Position numbers and translations under genes: made by a program | The notes under the pieces: model-generated | What the model saw: the letters and a program-made list of their open reading frames with translations, nothing else | What the model was told of the DNA's origin: nothing | Databases searched by the model: none | Assembly (NCBI GenBank): GCA_022497155.1 | Contig: MU385723.1 | Span: 186,001-250,000, forward strand | DNA: 64,000 nucleotides | Direction of reading: 5' to 3' | Source: Whalleya microplaca | Lineage: Eukaryota > Ascomycota > Sordariomycetes > Xylariales > Xylariaceae | Shown: positions 1 through 11,787 of the stretch, one piece after another | How the letters are laid out: the number at the start of each line of letters is the position of its first letter | Position numbering within the stretch: position 1 is the first letter of the stretch

Positions 1-3000
1 TATGCTCCTTGCCTTGTCGAGGTTTGCTTGTGAAGCTCTTGCTCCCTGAAAAAGGGATGGAATTGCTACTATCATTTGAAGTGCAGCCTTCCCACCAGCC
101 GATTCTGGCTGGACATCTTTGAGGAGACTTGTAGCCTCATCTTCGGACATTTGTTGGACATCTGCTAATTTCAGGTTGTAATATCTTCGCCAGTCCGACT
201 TTCTGCGACTGTAGAGAGCATTAAACAATTGTTCCCGGTCAGTCATGAACTGAGGGTATGCTGCTCGAATTTGTGCATCTGCTTGTTCATAGGTCTCATC
301 TTTACCCACCAGCGCTTTGCTAAGCTGTTCCCAGCATTCATGCCCACCGCAGGTGTCGATGCTCTTGTTCCAAAAGTCTTCCAACATTATACCCACGTCA
401 TCAATCGCAGAAGTCGCATTTACAAACTCCATTTCGTGTGTATTACTGAGAATGCGGCGGGCCAGCCAAATCGCCTTCTCTGTCAATACTTCCAGATATG
501 CAATAGCCTTGTTGAGGAGGGCTTCCCGCTCGTCACGGAGGTCCTCGATCTGGCGTGTACTAATATCGTGTCTCAGAGAAGCACCAAGGATGAGCGCTTG
601 CGCGGCGACAGCTCTGCCACTTCCCTTCCATTCTAGGCCGTGAGGTAAAAGGGGTAGGAAGTTCTTGGAAAGCGAGTCTGCGTCGAAACTGCAATTCCGA
701 AGTTCTTGCTGTAGATCCAAGTAGTGAATAGTCTCACTGACATTCATGGCACAAACAACAACTACTTCTTCAATCTTCACGTGGCCCAAGAGTTCTGAAT
801 CCATAGGGTTCGCGCTCGCAAAGCTTTTAAGGAACTCATGGCCTTGATTCACCCTCTCGTGGACGCTTCGATCGGATTGCACGTGCCTGTACGAGAGTTG
901 AATCTCTGCTCGAGTCTGGAGGTCTTCCCTTGGCCCTTCCGTAATCCTAGGTAGCCCAGCCCGGAGGCTTACCGGTCGAGCAACGTGAACGTTGAGAAGA
1001 TCTGCGATGGTGCACACAGTTCGCAGATTGCGGGTTGGTGGTGTCGCAGATAAGACCCATTTCGAAAAGGCATGGGCATTTTTCACGAAAAGGTCTGCCA
1101 AGCGGTTCTCATAGGAGAATTCGTCGTAAACGATGCGAGAGAAGCTAAAATACTCGAGCAGGTGGAAGAAGTCACCGCATATCTGGCCTAGTTTGGCCGG
1201 TATCAGGCGGATATCTTCAGGCTGTTTAGCATTCTTCTTGTCCTCGTCTGGGGTGTCTTTCTCGGTCCGCTTGAACTCCTCCTGATACTTTGAGTACCAA
1301 TGCCACTCTGTATTACGTCGTGTCTCTATCGTCTGACTTAGACATCTCCACGGTTCCTCCTGTTCACTACGATCCTTCTGAAGCAGACTCAAGAGAGAAG
1401 AAGCATGCTCCCGGGCCCCGTTCGTGGCATTTTCATACCAATGCTGGAAAGGACGGCCGCGACTGTTGGGCGGGGTCAACACCCCCCCAACCTGTCCCAG
1501 CCTCGCGAGGTACTGTGACTCACTAAAGATGGTGTTACTCACGATGATGAGTCTGGCATTTTCGAGTTGTGCCAGGACAGCCCCTTGCCGGTCCTTAAGA
1601 TCACGAAACGTCTTGACCTTCATCACCTCTGAGGTATCTATCTCGAGGAACTTGGAGGCCTGTTCAGCCCATTGCTCAACAAGATGGGGCGGCACAACTA
1701 CGAGAGTAGCTTTCAAATGCTTGCGCCATTTGTCGTCCCTTTTTCGTTTCTTCATAGAGTCGCCTTCGTCAAATATTTCCTGGTGTTGCACAAGGGCGAG
1801 CGTGATGACAGTTTTACCATATCCTACATCATCAGCAAGTATGCCCCCATTACGATGGACTCGACGCTCAGCAGAGCCAACGAGTCTGAGTTGTAGTTCT
1901 GGCACGATGAATTCCTCACGCTCTATCTCTGTGAACGACGGGTTCCCATCCAAGTAGCTTTCTTGTTGTACCATCCAACCCAAAGATCTCCGCTGCGAAG
2001 CGGTGAGATTACCCTTGAACTTCTTGGGTTGAGTCGTTTGGGGAGCTGAAGTCTCTAGTCCTCTGAGCGAGTTGCTGAAGGGTACAAAAAGGAATTTATG
2101 ATTCGTACCTGTCGCAACATGTTCCTTGCCTGCTAGAACACGTCCGACTCGAGGATTAATGGGCGCCGCACTGTTAGGTTCGATGGACATCGTAGTGCTC
2201 ACTGTACAAGGCGTGGGTTGTCCAGGCAGGGGTTTCCGGCGGTTCACGAAAAATCGTTTCTCAATCGGTAAATATGATACTGCTTGCTGCGCAAGAACAT
2301 TTGGGTTGGTCAAATATCTCACAGACATTATCTGCATGTCCTCGGGGATAGTGCGCCTCCGCAATCCGTAACCTGGGTACAAGTGAAGCGATTCTTTTGA
2401 TGGTACCCGCACCTGAACTTCAAAAGGAGAAGGTCGCGCTTTGAGTTGCTGTTCGAAAATCTTCATCTCTTCCGCAGGGTTATGTGGCACCAGCTGGCCA
2501 GTTTTATTTTTGACCCAATGGATCTCTGGCAGTTTCGGTGCAAAATAGGTGTCCGGCTCATCTTCCAGCTGGTTGATTCGGTACATTTTCTCGATGCCGT
2601 TGACACCGCCCAGCTTCACCATGAAGTATGAAAGGAAATTATAAATGTCTGGAAGATCGCTCTTCTCAACATAGACCCAGCCCTTACCCTGTAGGGTGAG
2701 GGATTCATATTTGGGAAGGATCTTGTGCACGTCGCATTGCGAATGTCGAATTAGGCGTGCTTTTGCAAGGGCCAGACTGTTTTTGTCATTGCTAGAAATA
2801 TTGGGGTGTTGAAATGGAATCTTGAGTACTTCGATAAGCCGAATAGTCTCCCTCAGTTCAGGAGGCGGCCCAATCTGTCTGCATTCGTAGGTTTTCCAAA
2901 ACCCTTCAACAAAGACGGGCACCCTCGTTCCATCTGTCGCATCAGGATCTTGCTCGCTTAGCTTCCGAAGATCGCGATACGGTTGAAACTTCACAAGGAC

Positions 3001-5877
3001 TTCCCGATATTCATGAGGCTCCAACTGACGGCATTCATCCGAAACAACGTAGGCATCCTTTTCAGGGGTGTCTGTCGTCGTGGTATCTTTAAAGAGAAAC
3101 AGGTTGTTTTCTTTGCAGGAATGAAGACTGTCCTCGGGTGCATCGCACCCAGGCTTATACTCGTACGATCCTTCACACCGGATTAGACTTTCTTTTATCT
3201 CTGGAGGGAATTCAGAAAACTGCCTATCTTTCACCACGGTGATTGCAAGGTGCTGCTTGTCGGCAGATGTCACCACATTCATAACGAGATCGATACGTCC
3301 AAAGTCCCTAAACTCCCAAGAGCCGTGTGATGGAAGCACGGACCGCGCACGTATACTGACCATGGCCCTAGCAACAGGATGCTGTAGGTTGGCGTTGCTC
3401 AACTTGCACTGCTGGCCAATCTCACACCACGGGTCAAGGTACAGGTACCAAGCTACTCCTTTATCAGATAGCTTGGCGCGGAGCTGAAACCCGTCTTTCG
3501 AACTATAACAGACGGTGATCACCTCCGTAACGCACACATTCTGGTAGTAGAACGCGCTGCGCCGGAGCAAATTCATCAGCTTCGTATTGGTGACGATACT
3601 GGCGTCATTGTCATGTTTCAACTCCACGGTCATCAGGTCCACAATAACCCCTGGGAAGTAGCGCATGACTTCTTGTTCAACCTCGCCGAGCAAAAGGTAA
3701 TCGTGTGGTCTTTCGATTGATGTGACGTAATGTGGTGGGTTTCTAGCACACCATTCGCAACGTATTGTTTTACACACATCGCACAGCTGGAAGGTGTCGG
3801 TGCTGTACTTTGCCGCTCTATTGCAAAAGCAGTAACGCCGAGACCTCTCAAATAACGTTTTCATCGACTCTTCCTCAAAAGGTTGGGCCTCTGTTGTACT
3901 AAAGGATGAGATTTCAGTAAGGTGTGCCGCGTGTACCTCTGGTCCTCCCGAAGATTCTGTAGATTTTGGTGGTAGAATCTTAGGGAACGGTAGATTGTCA
4001 TCCGCAGACTTTCTGTCGATGGAGATGAATGCAGCAATGAGGGTAGCGCCGACCACTGTCGTAGTCATTGCATTCCCAGAAAGGTCCCGTAGCTCATTTT
4101 GAGTTTCTCGGGAAAGATTAAGCTGAAACAAAGGCAAGCCTTGCAGGAGAAGTGTTTCAAAGCCTGATAGAAGGCGGTTCTGGTCGCTAATCCAATGTAT
4201 ACCGGCTGGCGTGAGGCATCCCGACATGCCAAAGGGTGGGCCAAGATTGCCTCGATCAATATTCTGGCTCAGATCGTAGATACGGGTCTTGCGTCTCATG
4301 TCGTACGTATAAAAACCACCGTCGGCCGGATGTCCCTTTGTGAGGCCTCGGAGATAGTAGATGTCGATACAATCAAGGACGCGATCGGGCTGGATCTGGA
4401 GTACGAGACGATCCATCCGGTCATAAGGCTTGATGCTGCCCCTTGCGCCCCACTCTGTCAATGGGCGAGCATTACCGAGTCCCTCGTTCAGGCGAACTCG
4501 CCTGTGTCTAGCCTTGCTGCGCTCCCAGTTGTTGTCGGGATCTTTGCTGCGAAGCGCTCTTTCCGAATCGTCCTGACGCGCGCGTTCGGTTAAAGGGTGG
4601 GCGGCTGGTAGCAACCACGAGGTCACTGGGGACGAGGCTCTTCGCTTCAGGTTGTTGACTATATTGGACCAGTCTTTGACAATCGCTGCTGCCTTCTTCT
4701 TCCCAAAGGCCTTGTGGCTAGCGGCAATCAGGTAACCACGGGATCTGGTTTGGGGGATATAGTAATCCTTTGTGTCAAGCTTAACCCATGCGGCCTCATA
4801 CCCAGCGTAGGGAAACCAGACGTTTACTACTGCGTTCCAAGGTGCCCCCTGGACGTTCTCTAGAATAATAATCTTGGGTTGATGATTTTTCGCGTAGCTC
4901 AACATCGAAAAGAAGGTTATAGCAGATTCACCCAAGTCGTCGAGCTTACGTATGATCTTGTTGAAAGCGGAATCAACTTTTGTGAAATCATACAGCTCCT
5001 GGGATGTTTTTTCGTTCGTCAATTGGTTTATATCTATGCCGTCTTTGGAGTCTAGGTCTTTTGCGAACGCCTTCTGCTTTTTGCTGTTCAAGGTTGAGAA
5101 ATCTACGCAGGAGCATCCGGCGACAAGAAGATCAATGTCCGTCGGAATCTTTTCCGATGCACCCATCGCGGTCGGTCTATTGAATTAATGATATGCACAA
5201 ATGAGTACAGTTGGAATAAGGGGAACTTACGCTTCAGTGGCCTCTGGCTTGATAAAGTCCTTGACATCGCGGAAGATTATACTTCCTTCTGTATTTCGGC
5301 TGATGTAAGCCTGCTTGAAGTCTACGATCTCGGCGCTGAAAATGTGCGAGAATTCAAGAAGCTGTTTTTCAGGATGAGCTCGTCTGAAGGCCTCTGCGAT
5401 CATTTTCAACGAGAATACTGGTGCTTCAGTACCAGAACACATGGTAGCGACTCGTAGTTTGTATCCGCCTCTGTTAGCAATCTTATCCAAACCTTCTTCA
5501 ATACCACGTTTGACTAAGTCTTCGAAAGCTGCATGGACATTTGTAATGGGCTTCAGTTGTTGATCCAGACCATTTCTTGGGTTTTCAGACGCGTCATTAC
5601 CCGAGTTGTCGCTACTGGCAGTCTTTTGCCGCTTTCCTCTCTGATTAGTAGAAGCTGTCGCCTGAACATCATCTGGATTATCAGTCGCATTAAAAGTCTC
5701 GTCGATATCATTCTTTCGCTTAGCTGGCGTGACTTGGCTAGCACGAGATGAATTGCCGGAGGATCCAGTTAGGGAAACAATGGGTTGGCCTTGTCTGTTC
5801 TGAGTAGACGCGACATTTTGAGTGGAGTTGCTACCAGCCGCCCCTTGAGGCGCCCGCCGGGCGCGTCTCGGGGGCAT
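1..5877 (-). CDS. DNMT5-like C5-cytosine DNA methyltransferase with SNF2 ATPase (3' end outside window)
   Basis: Exon 1 is 5877..5231 and exon 2 runs from 5176 through the window start; the 54-nt intron has a GTAAGT donor and keeps phase, and exon 2 stays open to base 1, giving about 1,940 codons. Residues 1-150 are low-complexity and basic. Methyltransferase motifs follow: ATMCSGTEAPVFSL (SAM site, about 155), AGCSCVDFS (catalytic Cys, about 239), ENV (about 321), QTRSR (about 361) and SGNAMTTT (about 584). A Cys-rich zinc module (CxC, CDVC, CEWC) sits at 663-693. An SNF2 ATPase follows with Walker A DDVGYGKT (about 1331), Walker B DEFS (about 1571) and motif III SATPPT; its C-terminal lobe is off-window. 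This methyltransferase, zinc module, SNF2 order is that of DNMT5, an ATP-dependent CpG maintenance methyltransferase acting on chromatin. I see no chromodomain. Some annotations call such proteins Rad8-like helicases. Family call strong; activity inferred. Confidence 0.93.
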
Positions 5878-8486
5878 ATTCGTAGATGAAGGTGGCGAAT
5901 TTTGCTCTCAAAATACCATTGATGAAGGAGTTGTAGAGGAAGTACTTGATGATTACAGAAGAAGTATAGGTAGTGCAGAGGATGCAAAATTGCAAGGCGC
6001 GCGGGTGGGTGTAGAAATCAGATCGCGTTCACAGCCGGGCCAGATATGAGAAGTGGCCCTCTGAGCGCGAGGAAAGTATCAGTCGTGACGCGGTGCAGAG
6101 GAAACTATAGAGGGCAGAGAAGTTTGTGATGTAGAGGATTCAGGTCAGCTCTCTTCAGCAAAAAAATTGATGAAGGAAACGTGTGTTTTGCAGGTGTAGA
6201 GATCTGTGTTTGGAGGGAGAGATGTTGAGGGCAAGAGAAAAATGGTTGATGTGGTGCTGGCAAAAAAGATTTGGGAAGGGAGAGCAACCATTAAATGCGT
6301 TGAAAATCCAAGGGTAAGGGCAGGGCAACCCCCAATCAGATATCTAATCAGCCTAGGTTTCAAGCCCTCGGAGGGGCAGAAGCCTTCGTCGACCTTGCTG
6401 TCGCTAGATTCATGAGGTAAAAGGCCCCCAGGCGAGGGGTAGCACTCAGCAACTGAGTGGCCAGTAGCAGCATGTACTTTCCAGCCTAGGGCCCCTTGTT
6501 ATGTTCTGTTTTCGGTCCTGTACCTAGCCAATGGATCCGTAAATCGAGGACCTTGATCAGACATAATAGGCCTAAACGAGATCCCCCATAAATGTCCACT
6601 GGTGTTGAATCGGTTTGCCAAAAACCACCATCTAAGAGAAACGTAGGTAGCATTGTCATGGCCTTTTGCTTTTTACCACTGCTTCTATAATTGTAGAAGA
6701 ACTCGATAGTTGCAGTACGTTTATGAACCCGTTACTCTCCATCGAGGTTGTCCAAGGCAGTCAAAGCCTGATATTGGGGTTACTGCAATGAAGAGTCCGA
6801 GCCAAGTGAGCATCGATAGGTCTTGGTGTACATCCTCGTTATCCTAGTGCAGCCACGTGATGCATGACCAGGCCACGGCAACAAGCTATGTCCTTTACTT
6901 GTATAGAACCACAAGTGTGAATGAGCCGGAGCATCTATTGCAGCTTATGACCGGATAGTTGGTTCCTCTATTGGCCTGTAATGGCTGACGCTATTGACCT
7001 GTCGGCGATGATTGGAAAGCGGGCCGGTCAAGTAACCAGAGTGCTTGATATAGACCTCGGATGTTGGAAGTACCAACAAAAGGCACAAATGGTCTTCCTT
7101 GGACAAATATGTTTGGCAACTTGGCCACAACACACGATGCAAGCTTCACCTGCCATTATGAGATAATACGCAGATGGATATGTGGAACGATGCGACTGCA
7201 GTCGCCATTCAAAGGAAATCATTCAACATGGGATCATGCTGGTCACTTGCAAACTCAAGCTAACTGTGAAGACGTGTATTGTCACTTGACAAAGGCTGCA
7301 CATAAGACGTAGCCAAGGACCTGAGAGATGGGCAGATAAGCAGTTGCACTTGCAGACAAAGCATATCTGCTTGATTGCCAGGCATTCTCAAGCCTCAGTC
7401 AGGGAATAGGATTCACATCCTCAAAGATATCTGGTGTGTTGCCAGTCTTCTGTGGTGCTGTGTTGGCTAACCTGGACGGAGACAGAGGCCTTCATGACTG
7501 GCTAGGCCGAGTCTGTCTCATGTGAGATCCATGACGGTGTCCGGCATAAATGTGCGATAATATCTCCACATACTTTCTATGAAAGGCTTCATCCGGGTCT
7601 GAGTCTGTTCATTAAATGTTAGCATTAGTGCAGGTCATATTGATTAGGATGCCTCTCAGACACCCCAAGGATGACGCGACCGTTCCACGCGTCAAGGGGA
7701 CACGCGACACCCGAATAAGGAAGAGCAATCCCATGATCTTGATAGATTCTGGACTCATCGCAACAAATGCTTCGAAATTTTATAGCCATCGGTGTCGGGA
7801 AACAGGGTCGCAGCCGTTTCCGCGAATGACGATATATGGAATGGAAGATGGAGATGGATAGCTGTGTGGATTGAATGGATCTGCAAATAAACACATGCAG
7901 TCTAGATAGGCTCGAGCTTCCCGTCCGACGTTTTAGCGACTGCGGTTTGATTGGTGCTCATTGCCGCTCGGCTACTAGCGTTGTTCGCTTAAACTACCTC
8001 ATCGGGCAGGGCAGGGACCTTGGTACCTGGGACCTCGCTTCATTTCGAGTTCGAACCTCGATTTATAAATTACCCTTGCCACGCCCCATCTTTTTCTGGT
8101 TTCGCGAACGTACACCAGCTTGATGGCACGGGTATCCATCAGTCATTAGCGATCGCCCTCTATCAGTTATTGAGGCGCTTTTGAATCAGAGGATTGTAGG
8201 TCTGAATACGTGGGAAACTATTAGAGTGAGGGCTACCTAAAGAACGATTCTAATTATACGAGCAAATCAACCCCCTTTTCGGTTCATACTACTCCTCGTG
8301 GAATACCCCTCGTGGAGTTCCCCCTCGTGGCTGCGTGGCTGCGGCTCTCCCAGGGGCGCCCCTCGTCCTTTTGCTAGTGAGACAGTCTCACATGCGACCA
8401 CCGATTATTGATCTTGACTACAACATTCTCCTCAACTGGGCCTGAAGCGGGTAAAGATACCGTGCCCCATTTCATCCTATTTCGAG
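5878..8486. other. Intergenic, 2.6 kb
   Basis: This separates the divergently transcribed DNMT5-like gene and the 2H phosphoesterase gene, so both promoters should lie here. Only short unrelated reading frames occur. At 8293-8330 the word CCTCGTGG occurs three times in about 40 bases. No RNA gene or transposon end was recognised. Confidence 0.5.
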
Positions 8487-10083
8487 ATGGGATCAGTCCT
8501 AGAGTCTATAGACGTCAGGAACAAGCTAGAAGACTTGTCCGGCGTGGTGATGAAGTCAGGGGAAAACCCGTATAATGCATTGATAGAGACTTGCAATGAC
8601 GAACCAGTTGAGTGATCCCGAGCTACTTTACTGCCTTGTGGCTCTCCAGTTTCTTCATGGTCTCTGGCGAATAGTAAATGCAGCTGTGTTGATCTGAAAA
8701 GGGCATACCATAGTTAGAGCAGCCAGAAGGTAGCCTTGGCAGAAGATTTCGAATGTATGCATATGTCTGACTATCGTGACGGAAGCTGACGTAAACTCCA
8801 GACAGCGATCCAGACACTATATGCAGCTCACCGCGTAAGACGCAATGCACAACAGAAGGAGAAGTTCCTAGCTTCTGACTTCAAGGAGTTGATCATCGAT
8901 CCGTACCTTCTCCGGTTGGAAAATCCACATATAGAACCAGGTTTCGGTACGTATAAAAATGAATTGCATCGAGAATCCTTCCTCTTCAATAGCCATGGCT
9001 TTGTGCTACTTTCAATAGAAGTTAGCTAATATGCTTGTAGTATGTCACAATTATTTCCGTATCCTCTTCGCTAGCCCGTTTTATTCCTGCTTGTGAGCAA
9101 AGGGCCATTTAGGTATGGTAGAATACTCATAGATGGGAAGCTGACATACAGCAGAAAGACCCAAGATATTGTATGACTTTCTGGGGGCGACCGCCCATTC
9201 ATGTACTAGATCTTGCGGAAGAGCTCCAGAAGAGACTCAGAGCCGTGGCGCCGAGTAAGTCTAAAGTTATATTTTAACGTTCTCAGGGGAGGGGATAATG
9301 TTAGTCAAAGGTGCCAGTGGCGTGGTCTAAAAGTTTGAAATGCCATCACTCGGCGGCATTCGGGCTTTACCATACATGCTAGAACACTTCTGAGCCACAG
9401 GACTAAAGCTTCACCGTTGTCATTCGAGACCCCTATTCAAGTCACATGTGCTCCACGATCTAACACCTTCAACAGACATCTGGCTGATGCCGCTCCACCG
9501 AATGCACATAACAACACTAGAGTTAGCGTTCTCCCGAACGGCAGAGGAGATAGACGTCATCAAGCAAACGTTGGGGCCCGCCATCCCTCGGATAGCCAGC
9601 TACACCCACCGACACCGGGCGCGGCTCGTCAAGCCGACGATCTCGTACGACCTGTCCGCCTTCGCCATGTCGTTTCTCCCGGCCGCCGGCGAGCCGGCTC
9701 TCTCGCCCGCGCCGGTGGCACCCGACAACGTGGAGGTGCTCAAGCAGGGGGATAGTTATACCTATCACCACCTCCGACAAGACATGTGGGAGCAGGCTAA
9801 GGCGGCGGGGCTGGCCATCGACTCGCGGTATATCGTGCCGAGCGCGCACATTACGTTGGGCAGGTATCTCACCCGCGAGGATCACGCGACGCCTGAGCAG
9901 AGGAAGAAATGGGTCGACGCCATTGACGAGATCAACGCATGGTTGGAAACCACGGTGTGGGATAACCCGGAGTCCAATCTGATCGGGGAATGGGTAGTCG
10001 GCCAGGAGAAAGGTTTGGACATCCGCGTCGGGACGCTGTGGTATGGCGGCGGCCGGACGGTTCAGATGGGCGAGGGCTTCTAA
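8487..10083 (+). CDS. 2H phosphoesterase family protein (RNA ligase/cyclic phosphodiesterase-like)
   Basis: The model has four exons: 8487-8606, 8802-8946, 9141-9254 and 9476-10083, about 328 residues. The translation carries the two signature H-x-T motifs of the 2H superfamily, HRMHITTLEL (His near 137) and SAHITLGRY (His near 251). Conserved blocks seen in fungal homologues are also present: NPHIEPGF, FWGRPPIHVLDL, and APNIWLMPLHRM spanning the last splice junction. Family members hydrolyse 2',3'-cyclic phosphates or related RNA ends; the substrate of this fungal group is not established. Exon 4 and the GTAAGT donor at 9255 are certain. The exon 3 start uses an AAG acceptor and the exon 1 donor (GTTGAG) is weak, so those two joins are tentative. 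The start ATG was chosen because its reading frame matches the family N-terminus. Confidence 0.82.
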
Positions 10084-10996
10084 GTTCAAGAGGTTCAGAT
10101 TTCAGGTTCCACGCGGGCACGTTACATTGACCAAGGAGACTTTAGACTTCAGAACGGCTATGGGATAGTAGACTAGAAGTATTGTGTTCTGATCTGTTAT
10201 GTCAAATATGGGAAGATCTGAGGCAGGTTATATACTCTCGAGAGAGGCTAGACTACCCACTAGCTCCGTATATGGAAGTTAATTTGGAGCACATACTATC
10301 CCTCAAAGACTGCTATAATAGCATAGTGGAATTACGAGGTTGCGTCGGGCTGCTGAGAGGTTATGTTTACGGAACTTCCTTAGTGGGCACAGCATACCGA
10401 TAACCAGACTCGCAGGCGCATGTTTAAGGATGCCAAATGAAAAGGTGACTTGGGAAACTCCTATAAAAATGGGAGACAGGGCGTGTGTAATCAGGCCTTG
10501 CTCTATCTATAAGGGTCGGCGGGTATGTTGACACAGGATAAGTAATGATGTGTACTCTAGAAACATATGTATTGACGTCCTTTTCAAATTGAAATATCAA
10601 GAAGTTCAACATCATCTCGGAGCTACAATTAGAGAACATGAATATCAGTCCATTAAGGTGTCGAGACGTCAATTAAGTCTCAAGCTACGGATGTAGATGC
10701 TGGGCACATCATGCGAGTCCAAGCTAAATACGTCTTCAAAGGTATCACATTTCGATGTGTGGTTCCTTCATAGAACGCACGCATCAGGCCCATGTAGCAT
10801 CCATTCACTTAAGCTCGTCCCAGAACGAATCACATGGGGCACACGAAACTTGGCAGAGCAGATTCGGTTCTATTTTGACCTAGATGCTGCCCCGATTCCG
10901 AGTATCAAGACTCCCGTCGCCAGTATGTCCGGCCTGATGAACCACCCTATTGCCATGAATGATGAAGAACGTGCAATGACCGAGTATAAAATGCGT
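10084..10996. other. Intergenic, 0.9 kb
   Basis: The region lies between two convergent gene ends (2H phosphoesterase and eL42). I see no coding or RNA signal beyond presumed 3' UTRs. Confidence 0.5.
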
Positions 10997-11787
10997 TTAG
11001 AACACCAGAGCAGCACCCTTCGTCTTCTTGTCACCACTAGAAAAGCGAGTTAGTCTCATTCCAAGCCAACAATATCCATGGAAAACATACCCTAGCTCGA
11101 AGTGCTTGCATCGCTTCAGCGCCAGTTGCAGCTTGGTCTTGCAGGCAACGCATTCCAATCTCAACACCACCTTCTTCGTTGTCTTGGCCTTCTTGTGGAA
11201 CACAGGCTTGGTCTGACCACCGTAACCCGATTGCTTTCGGTCGTAACGTCTCTTTCCTTGCGCGAACAGAGAGGCCTAGCTATCCGTCAGAAATGGTGAC
11301 CCCAGGAATGCCGTGATCGTCAATAGCCTCGTGATGCGAGGTGTCGTCGGTGGGTGGGATTATGATAAGCCTTACCTTGCCAGCCTTGTACTGCGTGACC
11401 TTGTGCTGGGTGTGCTTGCGGCACTCCTTGCCCTTGCAGTAGGTCTTACGCGTCTTGGGAATGTTGACCTAGATGAAGCTTCCCGTCAGCCCGTTGCCGT
11501 ATGCAATCATAAAACAAAATGTAATCGTCTGCGGTTTGAAGATGGCCATCGGTCGACTAGTATACATAATCCAAGTGCGCTGCGCGCTCGATTCTTCCAA
11601 CGGTGCTCCAGCATCAGACATTCGTGATCGCCCAAGTATCCATCTTGTAGTCGGCTGTTGTCGTCGGCTCGTTCGATCGCTAAAATTTCCCTGCCCGTAT
11701 CCTTTGACTCGAATCCAGAAATAGCCAGCCCGATGACAGAATATCTACAAGTCTGGTAAAGAAATTAGGATTTGTTATACATACCAT
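10997..11787 (-). CDS. RPL42: 60S ribosomal protein eL42 (L36a/L44)
   Basis: The gene has four exons: 11787..11785 (the ATG alone), 11468..11376, 11275..11091 and 11036..10997, giving exactly 106 residues, the family length. The translation is a near-textbook eL42: [39 protein letters not shown] and the C-terminal GAALVF. Cys12, Cys17, Cys74 and Cys77 form the zinc site. The protein sits at the 60S E-site and contacts the tRNA CCA end. Residue 56 is proline; in yeasts P56 goes with cycloheximide sensitivity and P56Q gives resistance. Intron 1 begins directly after the ATG (GTATGT) and is 316 nt long, a common arrangement in fungal ribosomal protein genes and often a site of regulation. All phases close. 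Confidence 0.97.

Noticed and set aside
8045..8061. A perfect T-arm-like hairpin around TTCGAAC
   Set aside because: The following seven bases have no complementary acceptor strand 60-75 bases upstream and there is no anticodon arm, so it is only a palindrome.
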